In this document: positions 24,839 through 33,101 of the stretch, one piece after another
How positions within the stretch are numbered: position 1 is the first letter of the stretch
How the letters are laid out: every line of letters starts with the position of its first letter
Source: G963666935 sp963666935
GTDB taxonomy: Bacteria > Bacillota > Clostridia > Christensenellales > CAG-138
Length of the DNA stretch: 64,000 bases
Reading direction: 5' to 3'
Assembly (NCBI GenBank): GCA_963666935.1
Contig: OY762936.1
Coordinates: 868,001 to 932,000 of the forward strand
Made by a program: the position numbers and the translations under genes
Notes under the pieces: generated by a model
What the model was told of the DNA's origin: nothing
Seen by the model: the letters and a program-made list of their open reading frames with translations, nothing else
Database searches by the model: none

Positions 24839-25205
24839 ATTTGCGGAGAAGTGCTCCGCGAAAGTGCCATGAAGCGCCCGGCACAGAGCGATACAGCTTA
24901 CCCATCAAGGCCGGCGGACAGGAGCAGAGGGGAGAGAAAGAGGAGTGGTTTTGTCAAGCGGAATTATTTCGGGCGACAAAGCACGAGTGAAAAAAGTTTT
25001 TCTTGGGCGTGAAGGCAGCTGCGAAAAAAACAACAGCACAAAATTGCGAATGAATTGTAAAAACACTGAAAATTACGTATATATTTGCAAAAATTAGTGT
25101 AGAAATTCCGGTGGATTTATGATAAACTACTTGAGGAACTTCTTAGCATGCTGATTTTTTTGATTGGTGTGGCTAACAAAAATATTTTGGAAAAGAGGAG
25201 CATGT
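24839..25205. other. Intergenic region before the PFOR operon
   Basis: About 365 bases without a gene. The first half resembles neighbouring coding DNA in GC but has no supported reading frame. The second half (from 25020) is AT-rich, with TATGATAAAC near 25118 as a possible -10 region for the PFOR operon but no convincing -35. No structured leader was recognised. Confidence 0.4.
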
Positions 25206-25781
25206 ATGATCGAAATCAGGTGGCATGGCCGCGGCGGACAAGGCGCTAAGACCGCTTCGCTGCTGCTGGCAGATGTTGCGTTCGCCACCGGCATGTATGT
25301 TCAGGGATTCCCTGAGTACGGCCCCGAACGCATGGGCGCGCCCATCACGGCTTACAATCGCATAAGCCAGGAGAAGGTGACAGTACACTCTAATATTTAC
25401 GAACCCGATATGGTGGTCGTTGTGGACGAGACTTTGATCGAGTCCGTAGACGTGACGGCGGGTTTGAAAAAAGGTGGAAGCGTTATCGTAAATTCCCAGC
25501 GCAAGCCCGATGAAATTAAGGCTGAGCTGTCGAGCAAAGGCTATAACGGCGACATCTATGTTGTCGATGCCAAAGCCGTTTCCGAGAAAAACCTTGGCCG
25601 CTATTTGCCCAATACCCCATTGCTTTCCGCAGTGGTAAAGGTAGCCGGCATTATGGAAAAAGAGGCCTTTTTCAAGAACATGCGCGGCTCTTTTGAACAC
25701 AAGTTTGCTTCAAAGCCCGAAGTTGTGGAAGGTAACCTAAACGCGATCCGCGATGCATGGGAGGAGGTCAAGAAAATATGA
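25206..25781 (+). CDS. porG: Pyruvate:ferredoxin oxidoreductase, gamma subunit
   Basis: 191 residues from ATG at 25206 (AGAGGAG at 25194-25200). The domain starts with the diagnostic EIRWHGRGGQGAKTAS, followed by QGFPEYGPERMGAPITAYNRI, a block shared by gamma subunits of 2-oxoacid:acceptor oxidoreductases. It contributes to CoA handling and subunit contacts in the four-subunit enzyme. It overlaps the delta-subunit gene by 4 bases. The order gamma-delta-alpha-beta is that of archaeal and clostridial four-subunit POR. A 2-oxoisovalerate-specific enzyme is possible but less likely given the PorA sequence. Confidence 0.9.
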   Translation: MIEIRWHGRGGQGAKTASLLLADVAFATGMYVQGFPEYGPERMGAPITAYNRISQEKVTVHSNIYEPDMVVVVDETLIESVDVTAGLKKGGSVIVNSQRKPDEIKAELSSKGYNGDIYVVDAKAVSEKNLGRYLPNTPLLSAVVKVAGIMEKEAFFKNMRGSFEHKFASKPEVVEGNLNAIRDAWEEVKKI

Positions 25782-26086
25782 GCAAGAACCTAATGGAAAA
25801 AATTAACACCAACAGCACTGCCTCTGAAATGACCCCCGGCGGCATGGTATACGGCAGCGGCAATTCCTTTTACTTTAATACCGGCGAATGGCGTACCCAA
25901 ACCCCGGTATGGCATCCCGAAAAGTGCAAGCAGTGCCTGCTTTGCTTCCCGGTCTGCCCCGACAGCAGCATTCCCGTGGCAGATGGTAAGCGCGGCGATT
26001 TTGACTTTGACCACTGCAAAGGCTGCGGCATTTGCGCGAAGGTTTGCCCGTTTGGCGCAATCACCTTTGAAGAGGAGGCTAAATAA
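25778..26086 (+). CDS. porD: Pyruvate:ferredoxin oxidoreductase, delta (ferredoxin) subunit
   Basis: 102 residues from ATG at 25778, overlapping porG by 4 bases. Two complete [4Fe-4S] motifs are present: CKQCLLCFPVCP (near residue 46) and CKGCGICAKVCP (near residue 75), each C-x2-C-x2-C-x3-C-P. This 2[4Fe-4S] ferredoxin-like subunit relays electrons from the thiamine site to external ferredoxin. The N-terminal 30 residues include GGMVYGSGNSFYFNTGEWRT, common in PorD. The stop is directly followed by the porA start. Confidence 0.92.
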   Translation: MSKNLMEKINTNSTASEMTPGGMVYGSGNSFYFNTGEWRTQTPVWHPEKCKQCLLCFPVCPDSSIPVADGKRGDFDFDHCKGCGICAKVCPFGAITFEEEAK

Positions 26087-27265
26087 ATGAGCAAAAAAGA
26101 TCGCCTTTCCGGTAACGAAGCGGCTGCGGTGGCAATTCGGCAGATCGACCCCGATGTGGTTGCCGCATTCCCCATTACGCCTTCGACCGAAATCCCCCAG
26201 TATGTTTCTATGTTCCAAGCAAACGGCGAACTCACTTCCGAATTTGTGGCGGTGGAGAGCGAACACAGCGCCATAAGCGCCTGCGTGGGCGCCCAGGCTG
26301 CCGGTGTGCGTGCCATGACCGCCACCAGTTCCTGCGGCCTTGCCCTCATGCATGAAATTCTTTACGTTGCGTCTTCTTCCCGTCTGCCCATTGTGATGGC
26401 GGTGGTGAACCGCGCGCTCTCTGCCCCTATCAACATCAACAACGACCACAGCGATTCCATGGGTTCCCGCGACAGCGGCTGGATTCAGCTTTACAGCGAA
26501 AGCGCCCAGGAAGCCTACGACAACATGCTCATGGCGAACCGCATTGCGGAGCACAAGGACGTGCAGCTGCCCATCATGATCTGCCAAGATGGCTTTATTA
26601 CCAGCCATGCCGTGGAGAATATTGTCCTTGAGGACGACGAGTTTGCAAAGAAATTCGTGGGTCAGTACAAGCCTGAAAAGTATATGCTCAACCCCAAGGA
26701 ATCCCTGTCCGTTGGCCCCTATGATATTTCTTCCTACTACATGGAACACAAATATCAGCAGACCGAAGCCCTCCGGGAATCCATTAAGGTGATTCGTGAA
26801 GTCAGCGCTGCATACGGCAAGGCCACTGGCCGCACCTATGACCTGATCGAGAAGTACAAGATGGAAGATGCGGAATATGCCCTCATGGCCATTGGTTCCT
26901 CTGCCGGCACCGGCAAGGCTGCGGTGGACGTGTTGCGCGCGCAGGGCAAGAAGGTGGGCCTGATCAAGGTTCGCTGCTTCAATCCCTTCCCCGTGGATGA
27001 CATCATTGAGGCTGTCAAGAACGTGAAGGTCTTGGGTCTCATGGACAAGACCGACAGCTTCAACGGCTTCGGCGGCCCCTTGGGCGCTTTGGTGCGCGCT
27101 GCTATGTATGGAAAGTGCGACGGCATCAAGACAATCAACTATGTTTATGGCCTTGGCGGACGCGACGTGAGCGTCGATACTTTCTACGGGGCCTACGCAG
27201 AGCTTGAAGAGATTGCGAAGGGCAAGGAAGTTCCTGCCTACCGTTATCTCGACACCAGAATTTGA
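26087..27265 (+). CDS. porA: Pyruvate:ferredoxin oxidoreductase, alpha subunit
   Basis: 392 residues, starting at the base after the porD stop. It has the pyrimidine-binding thiamine domain: GNEAAAVAIRQIDPDVV, AFPITPSTEIPQYV and ESEHSAISACVGAQAAG are classical alpha-subunit blocks, and NDHSDSMGSRDSGWIQLY is typical of pyruvate-type enzymes. A C-terminal transketolase-like domain ends with the RDV region. It combines with porB to cleave pyruvate into acetyl-CoA and CO2 while reducing ferredoxin. The enzyme links malic enzyme output, and possibly lyase products from the 35 kb region, to acetyl-CoA. Confidence 0.93.
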   Translation: MSKKDRLSGNEAAAVAIRQIDPDVVAAFPITPSTEIPQYVSMFQANGELTSEFVAVESEHSAISACVGAQAAGVRAMTATSSCGLALMHEILYVASSSRLPIVMAVVNRALSAPININNDHSDSMGSRDSGWIQLYSESAQEAYDNMLMANRIAEHKDVQLPIMICQDGFITSHAVENIVLEDDEFAKKFVGQYKPEKYMLNPKESLSVGPYDISSYYMEHKYQQTEALRESIKVIREVSAAYGKATGRTYDLIEKYKMEDAEYALMAIGSSAGTGKAAVDVLRAQGKKVGLIKVRCFNPFPVDDIIEAVKNVKVLGLMDKTDSFNGFGGPLGALVRAAMYGKCDGIKTINYVYGLGGRDVSVDTFYGAYAELEEIAKGKEVPAYRYLDTRI

Positions 27266-27278
27266 AAGGAGTATCGCA

Positions 27279-28211
27279 ATGGCTTATAATTTGAAAGAAC
27301 TCGCTAACAGGCCGGAGCGCTTGGCTCCCGGACATCGCATGTGTGCAGGTTGCGGCGGCCCCATTGCCGTTCGTAGCGTCCTGCGTGCGCTGAAACCTGA
27401 AGATCGCGCGGTGGTTGCTACCGCAACCGGCTGTCTGGAAGTTTCCACCTGTATGTATCCCTATACTTCATGGACCGATAGCTGGATTCACACCGCCTTT
27501 GAAAATGCTTCCGCCACTTTGAGCGGCGCCGAAGCGGCATACTGTGCCATGAAGAAGAAGGGCAAGTTGGACGAGACCTTTAAGTTCATCGCGTTCGGCG
27601 GCGACGGCAGCAGCTATGATATCGGCTTCCAGTCCCTGTCCGGCGCTATGGAGCGCAACCATGACATGGTATACGTTTGCTACGACAATGAAGCTTACAT
27701 GAACACCGGGATTCAGCGGTCCTCTTCCACACCTAAGTATGCCAACACCACGACGTCTGCCATTGGCTCTCAGAGCAACGGTAAGGTTCAGGTGAAGAAG
27801 GATCTGACCAAGATCATCGCCATGCATCACGTGCCCTATGTGGCGCAGACCACCTTCATTGGCAATATGAGCGACCTGCACAAGAAAGCGGAAAAGGCCC
27901 TCTACACCCCCGGCGCCGCATTCCTGGCCGTTATGGCGCCCTGCCCCCGCGGCTGGCGCTATGAGGCTGCCGACATCATGAAGGTCTGCAAGGCGGCTGT
28001 TGAAACTTGCGTTTGGCCCATGTATGAGTACATCGAAGGCAAGTGGATTTTGAGCTACAAGCCCAAGAACAAGCTGCCCGTGGAAGATTACCTCAAGACG
28101 CAGGGCCGGTTCAGCCACTTGTTCAAGAAGGGCAACGAAGACCTTATCGCCGAGATTCAGGCTGATGTGGACACCCGTTGGGCAGAGCTGCTGAGGCTTT
28201 GCGAAGAGTAA
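27279..28211 (+). CDS. porB: Pyruvate:ferredoxin oxidoreductase, beta subunit
   Basis: 310 residues from ATG at 27279 with AAAGGAG. It carries the thiamine pyrophosphate/Mg motif GGDGSSYDIG with the later N-x-x-Y-M-N (DNEAYMNTG) and cluster-ligand Cys in HRMCAGCGGP plus TGCLEV. An extra conserved Cys lies near APCPRGW. It completes the oxidoreductase. Two hairpins follow (28243-28281 and 28290-28312), then a third bidirectional one shared with the convergent HAD gene. Confidence 0.93.
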   Translation: MAYNLKELANRPERLAPGHRMCAGCGGPIAVRSVLRALKPEDRAVVATATGCLEVSTCMYPYTSWTDSWIHTAFENASATLSGAEAAYCAMKKKGKLDETFKFIAFGGDGSSYDIGFQSLSGAMERNHDMVYVCYDNEAYMNTGIQRSSSTPKYANTTTSAIGSQSNGKVQVKKDLTKIIAMHHVPYVAQTTFIGNMSDLHKKAEKALYTPGAAFLAVMAPCPRGWRYEAADIMKVCKAAVETCVWPMYEYIEGKWILSYKPKNKLPVEDYLKTQGRFSHLFKKGNEDLIAEIQADVDTRWAELLRLCEE

Positions 28212-28242
28212 AGACAACGTCTTAAATACTCAACTTTTCAAG

Positions 28243-28281
28243 AAAGGCCGACTGATGATGAGAATTCAGCCGGCCTTTTTT
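28243..28281 (+). terminator. Terminator of the PFOR operon
   Basis: AAAGGCCG and CTGA pair with TCAG and CGGCCTTT, interrupted by an A-C mismatch, around a 10-base loop, followed by a T-run. Confidence 0.8.
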
Positions 28282-28289
28282 CGCACAAA

Positions 28290-28312
28290 AAAAGCAGCTT
28301 TTTGCTGCTTTT
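28290..28312. terminator. Second short terminator-like hairpin
   Basis: AAAAGCAGC-TTTTT-GCTGCTTTT, a perfect 9-base stem with flanking A and T runs, 9 bases after the first terminator. It works in either direction on paper. Confidence 0.65.
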
Positions 28313-28392
28313 AATCAAAGCCCTAAAATTTCAGTGAACAAAGATCCCAAATCGGAGGACAATATTTTCTGACCACATAGAACTGCTGCATT

Positions 28393-28433
28393 AAAAAAAG
28401 GGCATTGGAAGCGAATTCCAATGCCCTTTTTTT
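28393..28433. terminator. Bidirectional terminator between porB and the HAD gene
   Basis: Perfect 18-base stem from 28393-28410 (seven A, then GGGCATTGGAA) to 28416-28433, with loop GCGAA. A run on one side and T run on the other serve both convergent transcripts. It begins 4 bases from the HAD stop. Confidence 0.9.
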
Positions 28434-28436
28434 GAG

Positions 28437-29144
28437 TTATTTATAGTTGTAGAAATCTGCGCCTTCTGTTGCCATGAGCTTGATAACCATGGCCAGAGTC
28501 TTCATATCGCCGACCATGAAGGTTTCCCAAACGTCCAAAGGACGAGGTTCGCCTTGACGGTTAACCCAGCAGGTCTTGTAGCCTAGCTCAGTACCCGGAA
28601 CGATGTCATATTTGAAGCCGAAGCCCGCATGAAGGATGTCCTTTTCGGTGAGGCCCAGACGCTTCTGGGAGAGGAAGAAACCCTTGTGGCTGGGCTTGTA
28701 AGCGCCGGCCATCTCTGCGGTTACGATATCGTCAAACTCGACACCAATCTGCTTTACGGATTCTTTGATGATGTCGTTATCAGTGTTGGTGATCAGGGTG
28801 ACCTTGGTGTACTTCTTGAGCTCAAGGAGCGCATCGTGAGAATCCGGGAAAGGCTGCCATTTGCCCATGGAATCCGCAAATTCTTCGGCATCCTGGTTGG
28901 TGAAGGAGAAGCCGAACTCTTTGCAGGTCATGCCCATGGTATCCTTCAGAACCTGGAAATAGGGGCGGTACTGCTCCTGAATGTAATTGAACTGGAGCTC
29001 TTCCCATCTGCGCTGAATAGTCTTAGGCGCAATGCCTTCGATGCCCTTCTTTTCCATAAAGGCTTTAAAGTACTTCTGAATTTCGCCTTCCCAGTCGATT
29101 ATGGTGCCAAAGTTGTCAAAAGATATTGCTTTCGGTGCTGCCAT
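28437..29144 (-). CDS. HAD-superfamily hydrolase, haloacid-dehalogenase (type II) subgroup
   Basis: 235 residues. Motif I is SFDNFGTIIDW: the nucleophile Asp is followed at +2 by Phe, not Asp, the pattern of L-2-haloacid dehalogenases (D-x-Y-G-T) rather than HAD phosphatases. Motif II is LITNTDND, motif III Lys is in AYKPSHKGF, and a cap domain occupies about 20-95. The substrate could be a 2-haloacid or another small 2-substituted acid; many family members are uncharacterised. Transcribed alone from a consensus promoter lying in the end of the upstream LarA-like gene, with a leader of about 130 bases. The acidic residues at motif IV appear replaced by GFKYDI. Confidence 0.8.
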   Translation of the reverse strand: MAAPKAISFDNFGTIIDWEGEIQKYFKAFMEKKGIEGIAPKTIQRRWEELQFNYIQEQYRPYFQVLKDTMGMTCKEFGFSFTNQDAEEFADSMGKWQPFPDSHDALLELKKYTKVTLITNTDNDIIKESVKQIGVEFDDIVTAEMAGAYKPSHKGFFLSQKRLGLTEKDILHAGFGFKYDIVPGTELGYKTCWVNRQGEPRPLDVWETFMVGDMKTLAMVIKLMATEGADFYNYK

Positions 29145-29280
29145 AGTATACCTCTCATTCTATTTGTATAAATTATTTTGTGAACAAATTTGGGTTTCAT
29201 TTTCGCAAATCGCTGAAAATGAAGCTTGTCTCAACCAAAACGAGACGGGGGCAAAAGGGGGGGTAAAATAAATACACTAC

Positions 29281-29309
29281 ATTATAGTATCCGAACGGAC
29301 AAAAGTCAA
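29281..29309 (-). promoter_or_regulatory. Promoter of the HAD hydrolase gene
   Basis: Minus strand: TTGACT (29309-29304), 17 bases, TATAAT (29286-29281). The -35 box overlaps the last codon of the LarA-like gene. Confidence 0.8.
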
Positions 29310-30559
29310 CCCTTGCAGCAGCGGGGAAGCGTGGAACCGCCATAAGGCATGGCGAGAATGGATGCGTTCTTGCCCAGTTTGGCAAAGGCTGCGTCCAGCG
29401 CGGCCTGCGCGTTGGGATAAGGCGTCAGGAAAATGCTCTTCACAAAATCGGGTGCCATATCGCTTACCAGATAGATGTCGGAATTTTCCAGCACCATGGC
29501 AATCGCGGCCGCCTTGTGACCGCCCAGACGAAATTCTTTTTGAATCCGGTCAATGAGACTGCTGGCGGTAGGTGCGCTGGTCATCCATTCTTCAAAGACG
29601 TGCTCGCCCATTCCTTCTTTGCAGGAACCGATCAGGATGATGACACCGCCTTTTTTCACAGCATGCTTGGCATTGTCCAGCGCTTTTTGGGTTTGGTAGA
29701 GATTCAGATCCTTTGGGGCGCCGCCCTGAGAAACCAGGACGATATCCGCCCGCTCGGGGATTCGCTTCATATAGAGGTCATCCAAAAAGGAACAGCCTTC
29801 CCGATGGGCGTATTTGGCATCTCCGGCCACGGCTTTGATGATCTTCTTATGTTCATCCAACACCACATTGAGGAGGAAGTCGATGCCAACCATGGCGGCG
29901 GCCTCTTCAATGTCCTCTCGGACTGGATTACCTTTGATGCGGCCGGCGCAGGCGGTTTCCTCCACCATCCGGCTGTGATTGCTCTGGATGGCGTCCCGGG
30001 TGGAGACTCCGGGCATGATGGATTTTGCGCCGCCGGAATAACCGGCAAAGTAGTGGTACTCAATATTCGCCAGACAAATGCGGCGGTCCGCTTCCGCCAC
30101 CACGCGGACGATATCCACCGGCGTGCCCCGGGAAGTGACCCCGATATGCACACAATCGCTGGCATCGCCGTCGATGCATGCAATTTCGGACCAAGCGCGG
30201 TCACCTGCCAGCTTATGCCGTTCCGCTTCGGTATGCATTCTATGACTGCCCAGGGCGAACACCAGCGTGATATCCTGTTTGCTGATTCCCGCGGCATAGA
30301 GTTCATCCAGTAAAGCGGGCATCACAATATGTGTGGGCATGGGGCGCGTGATGTCGCTGGTGACGATGGCGATTTTTTCGCCCGGCTTGACGATATCCCG
30401 AAGGGCGGGGGAGTGAACCGGTGCGGCAAGAGCCCTTTCAACCTCATCCTCGCCGGTGAGACCCACCGGCATGGGGTTGGGCGATAGAATGCCAAGCAGA
30501 CTCTTTGAGGGAACTTCGACGCATTGGGTACCGGCGCCGAATCCAAATTCCAATTTCAT
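29306..30559 (-). CDS. LarA-like nickel-dependent racemase/epimerase family protein (DUF2088)
   Basis: 417 residues from ATG at 30559, preceded by GGGTGAT; a GTG three codons upstream is less likely. LarA racemises lactate using a nickel-pincer nucleotide. Landmarks are TSDITRPMPTH near residue 68, ALGSHRMHT with active-site His residues, and EYHYFAGYSGGAKSIMPG with the conserved His and Lys that ligate the cofactor. Genes for cofactor synthesis (larB, larC, larE) are not in the window. LarA relatives act on several 2-hydroxy acids, so lactate is not certain. It is divergent from the GntR gene, with repeated GGACCA boxes between them. Confidence 0.82.
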   Translation of the reverse strand: MKLEFGFGAGTQCVEVPSKSLLGILSPNPMPVGLTGEDEVERALAAPVHSPALRDIVKPGEKIAIVTSDITRPMPTHIVMPALLDELYAAGISKQDITLVFALGSHRMHTEAERHKLAGDRAWSEIACIDGDASDCVHIGVTSRGTPVDIVRVVAEADRRICLANIEYHYFAGYSGGAKSIMPGVSTRDAIQSNHSRMVEETACAGRIKGNPVREDIEEAAAMVGIDFLLNVVLDEHKKIIKAVAGDAKYAHREGCSFLDDLYMKRIPERADIVLVSQGGAPKDLNLYQTQKALDNAKHAVKKGGVIILIGSCKEGMGEHVFEEWMTSAPTASSLIDRIQKEFRLGGHKAAAIAMVLENSDIYLVSDMAPDFVKSIFLTPYPNAQAALDAAFAKLGKNASILAMPYGGSTLPRCCKG

Positions 30560-30590
30560 AGTTATCACCCATTTCTATTACAAATTTAGA

Positions 30591-30619
30591 ATTATGTGCA
30601 TTAAACAACAACTATACAA
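30591..30619 (-). promoter_or_regulatory. Possible promoter of the LarA-like gene
   Basis: Minus strand: TTGTAT (30619-30614), 17 bases, CATAAT (30596-30591). It is weaker than consensus but correctly placed, 32 bases before the start codon. Confidence 0.45.
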
Positions 30620-30683
30620 TATATCTTTGCCGGGCGCAACGTCAAGAGATTTAATTTCCAAAAAGACCATGCGATATCTGAAA

Positions 30684-30786
30684 GGACCAGGACCAGGTAT
30701 TTTTAACGATGCATGTAAAAAAACACTAGACTTTGCAACAAGAAAGGATTATCCTTAAAAGGACCAAGCGACATAGGGAAGGACCA
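30684..30786. repeat. Four GGACCA boxes in the larA-gntR intergenic region
   Basis: GGACCA occurs at 30684, 30690, 30761 and 30781, usually as AAAGGACCA(G/A). The first pair is contiguous and the second pair is spaced by 20 bases (two helical turns). The related AGACCAT lies at 30664 and near 30918. The boxes lie between the divergent promoters of the LarA-like gene and the GntR gene, so they may be regulator sites. The rest of 30620-30944 holds only the promoters. Confidence 0.45.
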
Positions 30787-30806
30787 GAAACGGCGACGGG
30801 AATCCC

Positions 30807-30835
30807 TTGAAGAATCAGAGACCTCATGATAAAAT
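30807..30835 (+). promoter_or_regulatory. Promoter of the gntR-aldehyde dehydrogenase-CoA ligase operon
   Basis: TTGAAG (30807-30812), 17 bases, TAAAAT (30830-30835). The last GGACCA box lies 21 bases upstream of the -35 element. Confidence 0.6.
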
Positions 30836-30944
30836 CAGTTAAATATTTAGGGAGAAACATCCCGATATGAGAACCGGATTTTGCAAGGTCCGTAACGCTG
30901 CCGAAAAGACGTTTGGCCAGACCATATAACCGGGAAGTGACACT

Positions 30945-31667
30945 ATGCATTTGTTGTATGCAGATGTTGCAGAAAAAATTGAGCGGCAAATCCGTAACTC
31001 CGATTGGCCGATTGGAACGCAGTTGCCTTCCGAACGGAAATTGGCGGATCAATACCACGTGAGCCGCAACGTAGTGCGACGGGCCTTGAGCCAGCTTAAA
31101 GAGGGCGAACTTATTGAGTTGAAGCCGGGCGATGGCGCATATGTGACTTACCGATGCGACGAGAAGTCGTTGCTGCATATGGTTGCGCTGAAAAACATGA
31201 TGATAAAAAACGACGTCACTTTTTTACAAGCGCTGGAAGTACGGCAAATGCTGGAAGTGGCCATTGTCAAAAAGTGCGTTCCGTACATGGATGGCGATAA
31301 GATGGAGACACTGGAAGACCTTTATGATGAGATGGAGAAATGCCACAATTGCCGGGATATTGATCGGTTCGTCAAGTACGATACCCAGTTTCACGATTCT
31401 CTGGCCCGATGCATTCCCAACCCTATGTTCCATCTTCTGCTCAAGACTTATATGGACATTGTGCCGGACTTTACCGTTATGAGTCGGACGCTCAACGCCG
31501 TATTTTTTGACATGCAGAGCACGCAAGAGGAGCACCGAACCATACTGGATGCCCTTTATGCCCACGATGAGGCGAAGGCCGAGAAAGCTATGCTGGAGCA
31601 TATGCGGAAGATCCGCCGGGATTTGGAACAGCTAAAAAACAAGCGAATCCCGGAGGATGAAAAATAG
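30945..31667 (+). CDS. GntR family regulator, FadR/FCD subfamily
   Basis: 240 residues. The N-terminal winged helix spans about 5-70 (QLPSERKLADQYHVSRNVVRR). The C-terminal all-helical FCD ligand-binding domain starts with LQALEVRQMLEVAIV near residue 88 and carries the metal/ligand pattern D-x3-H (DTQFHDSLAR) plus a later EEHRTILDAL block. FCD regulators sense small organic acids or acyl-CoAs and usually repress adjacent catabolic genes. It directly precedes the aldehyde dehydrogenase/CoA ligase genes and is divergent to the LarA-like gene. The GGACCA boxes are candidate sites. Confidence 0.88.
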   Translation: MHLLYADVAEKIERQIRNSDWPIGTQLPSERKLADQYHVSRNVVRRALSQLKEGELIELKPGDGAYVTYRCDEKSLLHMVALKNMMIKNDVTFLQALEVRQMLEVAIVKKCVPYMDGDKMETLEDLYDEMEKCHNCRDIDRFVKYDTQFHDSLARCIPNPMFHLLLKTYMDIVPDFTVMSRTLNAVFFDMQSTQEEHRTILDALYAHDEAKAEKAMLEHMRKIRRDLEQLKNKRIPEDEK

Positions 31668-31730
31668 CGAAGGACGCGACAATGCCGCGTGCTAATATAT
31701 AAATCATTTTTTGTGATAGGAGATGCAACT

Positions 31731-33095
31731 ATGGAAGCAAATGAATACGTAAGTGGGTTGATCGCCAAGGGCCGCGTGGCGCAGAAGGCATTCGAATCCA
31801 TGACGCAGGAGCAGGTCGACGCTATCGTGCGCGCCATTGCCAAGACGGTGTTTGACAACGCTGAAATGCTGGCCCGCATGGCCGTGGACGAGACCCGCAT
31901 GGGTGTCTATGAGCACAAGGTCAAAAAGAATCAGGGAAAGGCCCGCATCATCTGGCACGAGCTCAAGGGCAAGAAGAGCATTGGGATTATTAATGAGTAT
32001 CCCGAGCTGGGTCTGGTTGAGGTGGCGAAGCCCATGGGCGTTATCGGCGCCATCACGCCTACCACCAACCCCATCGTTACCCCCATGTGCAACGCTATGT
32101 TTGCGCTCAAGGGACACAACGCCATCGTCATCTGCCCCCATCCCCGCGCCAAGGACTGCAGCACCAAGACCGTTGAGCTGATCAACGAGGCCATTGCCAA
32201 GCTGGGCGCTCCCGAAAACCTGATCCAGGTGATCGCCGACCCCACTGTGGAACTTTCTGGCCAGGTTATGAAGCAGGCGGACGTTTGCATTTCCACCGGC
32301 GGCATGGGCATGATCCGCGCGGCATACTCTTCCGGAAAGCCCGCCTTTGGCGTAGGCGCCGGCAACGTACAGTGCATGGTGGACGAAGGCGTAAATCTGG
32401 AGGAGGCTATCCCCTTGATCATCGCCGGCCGTGAGTTCGATAACGGCATCATCTGCTCTGGCGAACAGACCGCCATTATGCCCGAGAAGGACTACGACAA
32501 GGGCGTTGCCATCTTCCAGAAGAACGGCGCTCATTACGTTGATGACCCCAAGGAAATCGACGCGCTGCGCGCCATCCTGTTCCCGGACGGCATCATGAAC
32601 AAGGACTGCGTTGGCAAGAGCGCCAACCAGATCGCTGCGCTGGCCGGCATCAAGGCGCCCGCCGGTACCCGCGTACTGCTGGTGAAGGCCCCTGGTTACG
32701 GCAAGGCTGACATGTATGCCAAGGAGAAGATGTGCCCCGTGATCGCTGCTTATTCCTACAAGACCTGGGAAGAGGCCGTGGCGATTGCCGATGCCAACCT
32801 GAACGTAGAGGGTAAAGGCCACAGCGTTTGCATCCATTCTAACAATAAGGCAAACGTGGAATATGCTGCGTTGAAGCTGCCCGTTTCCCGCTTCGTGATC
32901 AACCAGATCTGCTCCACCAGCAACGGCGGTAGCTTCTCTAACTCCCTTTCCGCCACCACGACGCTTGGCTGCGGCAGCTGGGGCAACAACTCTATCAGCG
33001 AAAACTTGAGCTGGAAGCACCTGTTCAACGTCAGCCGCATCGCCTATGTGCGTCCCGGCAGCAGAGTGCCTTCTGACGAAGAAATCTGGGGGTAA
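31731..33095 (+). CDS. CoA-acylating aldehyde dehydrogenase
   Basis: 454 residues from ATG at 31731 (AGGAGA 7 bases upstream); the longer frame from 31689 lacks a site. It belongs to the acylating aldehyde dehydrogenase group, converting an aldehyde plus CoA and NAD(P)+ to an acyl-CoA or the reverse. Landmarks are GVIGAITPTTNPIVTPMCN, KPAFGVGAGNV, and the catalytic Cys in DNGIICSGEQTAIM; the tail is NLSWKHLFNVSRIAYVRPG. Relatives include succinate-semialdehyde (SucD) and sulfoacetaldehyde (SauS/SqwD-type) dehydrogenases. Directly downstream are two CoA-ligase subunits, so the likely route is acid - acyl-CoA - aldehyde, or aldehyde to acid with ATP gain. No alcohol dehydrogenase or microcompartment shell gene is present. 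Confidence 0.87.
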   Translation: MEANEYVSGLIAKGRVAQKAFESMTQEQVDAIVRAIAKTVFDNAEMLARMAVDETRMGVYEHKVKKNQGKARIIWHELKGKKSIGIINEYPELGLVEVAKPMGVIGAITPTTNPIVTPMCNAMFALKGHNAIVICPHPRAKDCSTKTVELINEAIAKLGAPENLIQVIADPTVELSGQVMKQADVCISTGGMGMIRAAYSSGKPAFGVGAGNVQCMVDEGVNLEEAIPLIIAGREFDNGIICSGEQTAIMPEKDYDKGVAIFQKNGAHYVDDPKEIDALRAILFPDGIMNKDCVGKSANQIAALAGIKAPAGTRVLLVKAPGYGKADMYAKEKMCPVIAAYSYKTWEEAVAIADANLNVEGKGHSVCIHSNNKANVEYAALKLPVSRFVINQICSTSNGGSFSNSLSATTTLGCGSWGNNSISENLSWKHLFNVSRIAYVRPGSRVPSDEEIWG

Positions 33096-33101
33096 TACTG
33101 A

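Noticed and set aside
31704..33020. A 438-codon open frame antisense to the aldehyde dehydrogenase
   Set aside because: The translation is His/Gly/Val-rich with no recognisable domain and lies wholly over a clear gene.
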